Assembly: GCA_049322695.1 (NCBI GenBank)
Contig: JBMORW010000026.1
Location: forward strand, 25,138-89,137
Length of the DNA stretch: 64,000 bases
From: CALGKJ01 sp049322695
GTDB lineage: Bacteria > Bacillota > Clostridia > Lutisporales > Lutisporaceae
Reading direction: 5' to 3'
A model generated the notes under the pieces. That model was not told the DNA's origin. It was given only the letters and a program-made list of their open reading frames with translations, and ran no database searches. Position 1 is the first letter of the stretch. Every line of letters begins with the position of its first letter. A program made the position numbers and the translations under genes. This document shows, piece by piece, positions 60,594 to 64,000 of the stretch.

Positions 60594-60893
60594 ATGGGTA
60601 AAGACTGCAGAAGAGAGAGAGATTTTAAGATCAGAAACTTCCCGGACAATATTAAAGATTTATTGTGTATGCTTGCAAAGGAAGATGATGTAAGAGTAAC
60701 AATAGTATTGGATACCTGTGAAGACTGTATATTAGAAAATGTAGAAATCGTAGCGGTAATTGGACACTTAGCAGTATTCCGCTGCCATGACAAGTTCAAA
60801 TTTGTAGATATACGCTGTATCTGTGAAGTAATAGTTGACTGCGATGTAATTCTTGACGAAATACTTGATAACAGCTCACGCTGTCACTGCTAA
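60594..60893 (+). CDS. Cysteine-rich 99-residue protein, possible spore-coat component
   Basis: A 99-residue protein with ten cysteines: one in the N-terminal KDCRRERD, LLCML, TCEDC, FRCHD, RCIC, VDCD and the C-terminal RCHC. Strand-rich centre (VRVTIVLDTC, NVEIVAVIGHLAVFRCHDKFKFVDIRCICEVIV). No family recognised. The ATG at 60594 has TTTGGAGGTG. The convergent neighbour is a cotJC-type coat catalase, and disulphide-crosslinked Cys-rich proteins are common in spore coats, so a coat role is a reasonable guess only. Confidence 0.65.
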   Translation: MGKDCRRERDFKIRNFPDNIKDLLCMLAKEDDVRVTIVLDTCEDCILENVEIVAVIGHLAVFRCHDKFKFVDIRCICEVIVDCDVILDEILDNSSRCHC

Positions 60894-60937
60894 TTTAGGG
60901 GGGTTGCCTCAACTGAGGAGACCCCTTCTTACTTATG

Positions 60938-60963
60938 AAAAAAGCCGGCTCTGCCGGCTTCTC
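60938..60963. terminator. Bidirectional terminator
   Basis: AAAAAAGCCGGC-TCT-GCCGGCTTCTC between the convergent Cys-rich and cotJC genes. Confidence 0.85.
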
Positions 60964-61353
60964 TTAATAATATTTCTTACTGTCCTTCCATTCCTGTACC
61001 AGTCTTAATGCCTCACCAAAGCGTTGGAAATGTACAACCTCCCTTTCCCTGAGGAAGCTTAATGTTTCAATAACACCTCTATCCTTAGTAGAGTTAATAA
61101 GATGCTCATAGGTAGTTCTGGCTTTTTCCTCTGCAGCCATATCTTCATGCAGGTTTGTTATAGGATCTTCTATTGCTTGAATATATGCAGCCGTCCATGG
61201 TACACCTGCAGCATCATGGGGATATAGATCATGCCCGTGTTGAATATAATGAGCTCCAAGACTTGCCTTTACAAGCTCCTCAGGAGTTGCCCTGTCTATA
61301 ATTTTGTATATCAATGTGCCGATAATTTCCCAATGTGCCAGCTCTTCTGTACC
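60964..61353 (-). pseudogene. cotJC: CotJC-type manganese catalase, 3' part only (interrupted by prophage)
   Basis: 130 codons align with the C-terminal two thirds of CotJC spore-coat manganese catalases. The frame enters with GTEELAHWEIIGTLIYKII, contains HYIQHGHDLYPHDAAGVPWTAAYIQ and DMAAEEKARTTYEHLI, and ends in FLREREVVHFQRFGEAL. The family has about 60 more residues upstream, including the first metal ligand helices. Here the similarity stops abruptly at about 61353 and a TAA follows in frame at 61360-61362. From there on the sequence is phage-like. A TTG at 61314 could start a 116-residue product lacking metal ligands. The missing 5' part is expected beyond the prophage, outside the window. 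Confidence 0.85.
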
Positions 61354-61369
61354 ATAGAGTTATCAATTA

Positions 61370-61420
61370 GTATAGAAAGCAAAGGAGAAGTCTGCTATCT
61401 TCTGCTTTTGCTTTCTATAC
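61370..61420. repeat. Long imperfect inverted repeat at the prophage end
   Basis: GTATAGAAAGCAAA...GAGAAG pairs with CTTCT...TTTGCTTTCTATAC over about 21 bases with an eight-base loop. T-rich sequence follows on the plus strand. Either the last terminator of the phage late operon or part of the attachment region. Confidence 0.6.
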
Positions 61421-61489
61421 ACAAGTATTATTTTTTGCAGGAAAAAGTTTAGTATCCGGCTGAAAAAAAGAGATAGCCAGTTGACTACC

Positions 61490-61873
61490 TCAATCCTCTA
61501 CATATGTGCACGCCTTCTTTATGGAAGCCAGCCTTTGCTCTTCCTGATAATCCAGCAAATTATACTGCCCGGAAGACAAGCTTCTCTTAAGCTCTGCCAC
61601 CGCATCTTCTATAAGCATATAGAGCTGCTTTTGAGTGAAGAAAACTCTTATTATTATAGGTAAAGCCGTATATACAGCATTGAATTTCAATTTCCCTGTC
61701 TTGCTGCCAAGCTGCTGCTCAGCCTTCACAACAAGACTCAATATTATTGACTTTACAAGATCCATTTTTCCACGCTTAACAAGCCAAACAAGCAGACAAA
61801 TAAAAAGAGCAACGATAATTATATCCAGCCAAAATGTAGACAAAGCTCCTATTATATAAGATAGTATTTTCAT
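61490..61873 (-). CDS. Phage holin, LL-H type
   Basis: A 127-residue protein with one N-terminal membrane helix (about residues 10-33), basic segment VKRGK, then VVKAEQQLGSKTGKLKFNAVYTAL as in LL-H-family holins and a helical C-terminus. It overlaps the amidase gene stop by one base. Expected role: membrane lesion that lets endolysin reach the wall, or a helper of the second holin. Confidence 0.75.
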   Translation of the reverse strand: MKILSYIIGALSTFWLDIIIVALFICLLVWLVKRGKMDLVKSIILSLVVKAEQQLGSKTGKLKFNAVYTALPIIIRVFFTQKQLYMLIEDAVAELKRSLSSGQYNLLDYQEEQRLASIKKACTYVED

Positions 61874-62625
61874 TATTGCATACCTCCAATTTCTTTTTTA
61901 ATTTTTGCAGCTGCTGTTTCTATTTCTGCAATGAATCCCAGCAGCTTACTATAGTCTATTTCTTTTGCAGCTTGTTTTTGTGGCAGTTCATATGGAACCC
62001 CAAAGTAATCACAAATCCCTTTCATTGTTTCGCTAGCTACTTCCGCTTGATAATCTCTGCTGACCATAAGCTTAGCTTCGATCTCGTGGTCCATGAAGCC
62101 ATTCTCAATAAGTGCGGCCGGCATGTGTGATTCTCTAAGCATATGAAAGTTAGCACTCTTAACTCCCCTATTACGCTGCGGAGTACCTTGAATCAGGTAC
62201 TTCTGGATGCACGATGCAAGCCTCTCCCCTGATTTGCTTCCAGGATAGAAATATGTTTCAATACCACCGGTAGTTCCACCCCAGCTATCATCCTGAGCAT
62301 TGAAGTGAGTAGAAATAAGTATGGCAAGCTTCTCCGGAGCAATATTGGGATATTTCTTCTTAAGCTGTGCAAACTTCATGTTCGCTCTATCAGTCCTTAC
62401 CTTGAGGGATACATCATTATCCTCAGGTGAATCGTGGAACACTTCAAAGCCCATCTCTATTGCAATCTCCATCATCATGTTTGTTACCGGCTTGTTGAAA
62501 CAATTCTCCTTGATGCTTGTCCCATCAGAAAATGTCGGAGTTTGTTTTCCGGATGTGTTTTCTCCATGGCCATCATCAAAAATAATACATGGCACATACC
62601 CAAGTATCTGCTCAATTCTGTTCAA
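61873..62625 (-). CDS. Phage N-acetylmuramoyl-L-alanine amidase (endolysin)
   Basis: A 250-residue zinc amidase of the Amidase_3 fold: CIIFDDGHGENTSGKQTP (first His ligand), the DVSLKVRTDRAN block, LISTHFNAQDDSWGGTTGGIETYF (second His) and ALIENGFMDHEIEAKLM with the catalytic Glu. A short C-terminal helical tail follows; no separate wall-binding domain is evident. Start at TTG 62625 behind GGAGGAG, overlapping the holin gene by 14 bases. Confidence 0.92.
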   Translation of the reverse strand: MNRIEQILGYVPCIIFDDGHGENTSGKQTPTFSDGTSIKENCFNKPVTNMMMEIAIEMGFEVFHDSPEDNDVSLKVRTDRANMKFAQLKKKYPNIAPEKLAILISTHFNAQDDSWGGTTGGIETYFYPGSKSGERLASCIQKYLIQGTPQRNRGVKSANFHMLRESHMPAALIENGFMDHEIEAKLMVSRDYQAEVASETMKGICDYFGVPYELPQKQAAKEIDYSKLLGFIAEIETAAAKIKKEIGGMQ

Positions 62626-63121
62626 TATTATCTCCTCCTTCGTTTAACTGTTCTGTGATGTTACTTTCTTTTTTCTTCAGCCAAAATAATAGAGGCTGAA
62701 GCCAATCAGCTCCCGCCTCTATTGCGTTTTCTACAACGCTCTGAAATTCCCTGATGAATATTATCGAATATACGACTGTTGATATCCCCTTACCCAGCAG
62801 CTCTATTGAGGTTATTCTGAGTGATAGTCCCGTCATAATCATAATTGCCAAATAAGATATCAGCTTGACCTGAGTCTTCTTCCACAGCACTGTAGATGTT
62901 ATAATCCTCTTCTTAGTAGCAGTCCAGTATCCCCCGTTATGTATTGCAAGGGCATACAGCTTGGTAATCAAATCAACTACTATTCCTATTGCTACAGCTA
63001 TAGCTGCAGGGAAGTATGAATCATTGGGAAACATAATCCAACAAATACAGGACCAGATTACTACAAGAGCCGGACTTACATCAGACCAGAGCTTATGAAA
63101 AAAGTGGGTGAACTCGTGCAT
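62612..63121 (-). CDS. Phage holin family protein (toxin secretion/phage lysis holin)
   Basis: A 169-residue membrane protein with three or four helices: ALVVIWSCICWIMFPNDSYFPAAIAVAIGIVVDLITKLYALAI, then the middle TVLWKKTQVKLISYLAIMIM region and IREFQSVVENAIEAGADWLQPLLFWLKKKE, the typical Holin_4 (PF05105-like) C-terminus. It lies directly upstream of the amidase. Confidence 0.88.
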   Translation of the reverse strand: MHEFTHFFHKLWSDVSPALVVIWSCICWIMFPNDSYFPAAIAVAIGIVVDLITKLYALAIHNGGYWTATKKRIITSTVLWKKTQVKLISYLAIMIMTGLSLRITSIELLGKGISTVVYSIIFIREFQSVVENAIEAGADWLQPLLFWLKKKESNITEQLNEGGDNIEQN

Positions 63122-63196
63122 TTTACACCTCCCTAGAGTATAATAAAAAGATACCTGTTTTGGTGTTAGTGTTACACAATTAAATCCAAATGTGCG

Positions 63197-63496
63197 CTAA
63201 ACCAATGCATCGTACTCAGCTTTGTAAGTTGCCCATGCTGCGTCATCACGAAGCGCATTTGCTTCAATCATAAACTGAATGAGTTCCCGCCTTCTCTGCT
63301 CCTTCAATGCGTTTTGACGGTCAATCTCATCCTGTGGATCATCTATAAACGTACCATCAGACTGTTTCAATTGTCCAAACTCGCCAATATCACTTATTTC
63401 CTCCCCATATTGCAACCCTGGATTGCTGACGTAAGCATCTAATACATTTTTAACTTCAATTATTTTGTTGTTTTCATTAACTTTAATAATCCTCAT
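63197..63496 (-). CDS. Small phage protein, tail-assembly-associated type
   Basis: A 99-residue protein with N-terminal strands (RIIKVNENNKIIEVKN), an acidic centre and a charged helix EIDRQNALKEQRRRELIQFMIEANALRDDAAWATYKAEYDALV. Such short proteins follow tail-fibre genes in Firmicutes phages; I recognise no defined family. Eleven bases after the fibre-like gene. Confidence 0.6.
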   Translation of the reverse strand: MRIIKVNENNKIIEVKNVLDAYVSNPGLQYGEEISDIGEFGQLKQSDGTFIDDPQDEIDRQNALKEQRRRELIQFMIEANALRDDAAWATYKAEYDALV

Positions 63497-63507
63497 AGGA
63501 TACCTCC

Positions 63508-64000
63508 TTAATTAAATTCCACCACAAACCAATGTGCTGTATTGTCTCCTGCTTGACAGTTAAAGCTTATTTGTGTTGCCGAATCTAAATTATAACCAAC
63601 TTCAATATGCGCAGTTGTACTACCTGCTGTCGTCAGGTAACTTGAAAACATAACACTTTTCGATGTGTTCACAGAGCTTATTGTTATTGTTTTAGGGTTG
63701 GTATTAATAGCAACATCACCGCTTTGCAATGATTTTACGTTATTGAATTCAATTACTTCCCAAAAAACCTTTGTATAAGTGCTTCCTCCTGCATATTGTC
63801 TTTTCAATTCAATTTGTGTTGTTGATGTGAATTTTCCTTTGACTTGTAATGAGTTGTTAGCAGTATTGCCTGCTGCAACATTTTGAATTGATATTTTAAT
63901 AATAGCATTGCTTAAATTGACGGCAGAAATTGTAACCCACGCCGTATCTTCGGCTCCTCCAAACGTATAAGAACCTCTTTGTACGCTTTTTATGTTGCTG
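63508..64000 (-). CDS. Phage tail/fibre-like protein with tandem repeats (5' end outside the window)
   Basis: Open reading frame that enters from the window edge and ends at 63508, at least 163 residues. It holds two divergent copies of a beta-rich unit of about 75-85 residues: the first with NIKSVQRGSYTF...TISAVNLSNAIIKIS...FWEVIEFN, the second with NVKSLQSGDVAI...TISSVNTSKSVMFSS...HWFVVEFN. More copies may lie upstream. An internal ATG at 63807 is unlikely to be the real start. Confidence 0.75.
   Translation of the reverse strand, partial: SNIKSVQRGSYTFGGAEDTAWVTISAVNLSNAIIKISIQNVAAGNTANNSLQVKGKFTSTTQIELKRQYAGGSTYTKVFWEVIEFNNVKSLQSGDVAINTNPKTITISSVNTSKSVMFSSYLTTAGSTTAHIEVGYNLDSATQISFNCQAGDNTAHWFVVEFN

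Larger units (their letters stand above)
61354..64000. mobile_element. Right end of a prophage (lysis and tail genes)
   Basis: From the break in cotJC onward all genes are minus-strand phage genes in typical order: tail/fibre-like protein (63508 and beyond), small tail-associated protein, holin, amidase, second holin, end of prophage. The integrase and other attachment site are not in the window. The exact junction lies between about 61351 and 61365. Confidence 0.85.

Noticed and set aside
1..64000. tRNA and rRNA genes
   Set aside because: No cloverleaf with a GGTTCGAATC-type T arm and no rRNA-like segment was noticed; a tRNAscan run would be needed to be sure.

Overview
The window reads as one contiguous piece of an A+T-rich, anaerobic, endospore-forming member of the Clostridia (Bacillota). 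The signs are a dcw cell-wall/division cluster with spoVD- and spoVE-type genes, a Spo0E-family phosphatase, a GerMN lipoprotein, a CotJC-type manganese catalase remnant, a SCIFF-maturase radical SAM enzyme, ATP-type PEP carboxykinase, a cobalamin-riboswitch-led corrinoid operon, and many TTG/GTG starts behind strong GGAGG ribosome binding sites. I cannot name the species.

Layout. 1-17.9 kb (minus strand): dcw cluster mraZ-rsmH-ftsL-spoVD-murE-murF-mraY-murD-ftsW/spoVE-murA-ftsQ-DUF881-DUF881-sbp-ftsZ, with no murG after ftsW and no ftsA before ftsZ. murA is split by a 2.87-kb element (about 3965-6843) that carries a large serine recombinase, a 66-residue protein and a double-HTH regulator. 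18-31.4 kb: spo0E-like, lgt, a ClpP-class protease, scfB-pduL-deoC, a small selenocysteine-type DUF1858 gene, a thioredoxin-reductase-like flavoprotein, membrane protease, GerMN lipoprotein, TSUP transporter and CBS-type pyrophosphatase. 31.4-34.9 kb: a plus-strand island with a GAF-TPP fusion enzyme, a SpoIIAA-like protein and an apparently non-coding transcription unit. 35-52 kb: housekeeping and accessory genes (Ca2+ ATPase, prfC, diguanylate cyclase, pseudouridine catabolism, mtnA, folD, M20 peptidase, GNATs, MutT, MFS, pckA, YitT). 52.4-59.2 kb: cobT-cobU-cobS-cobC-cobQ-cbiB-cobD behind a cobalamin riboswitch. 59.3-61.4 kb: small regulatory and cysteine-rich proteins and the 3' part of a cotJC gene. 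61.4-64 kb: lysis and tail end of a prophage that abuts and apparently interrupts cotJC.

Three points stand out. (1) The murA element sits exactly on the codon of the catalytic cysteine. A 12-bp direct repeat flanks it and recombination across that repeat restores an intact 419-codon murA in frame, so the element is formally a reversible on/off switch for a cell-wall enzyme. (2) An unannotated 64-codon gene at 23208-23402 has an in-frame UGA where the DUF1858 family has the second Cys of its CxGC motif, with a plausible bacterial SECIS hairpin, a consensus sigma-A promoter and a CsoR-family-like operator: a strong selenoprotein candidate. (3) A second gene, the spore-coat catalase cotJC, is also broken by a mobile element (a prophage), the arrangement known from skin-type sporulation elements.
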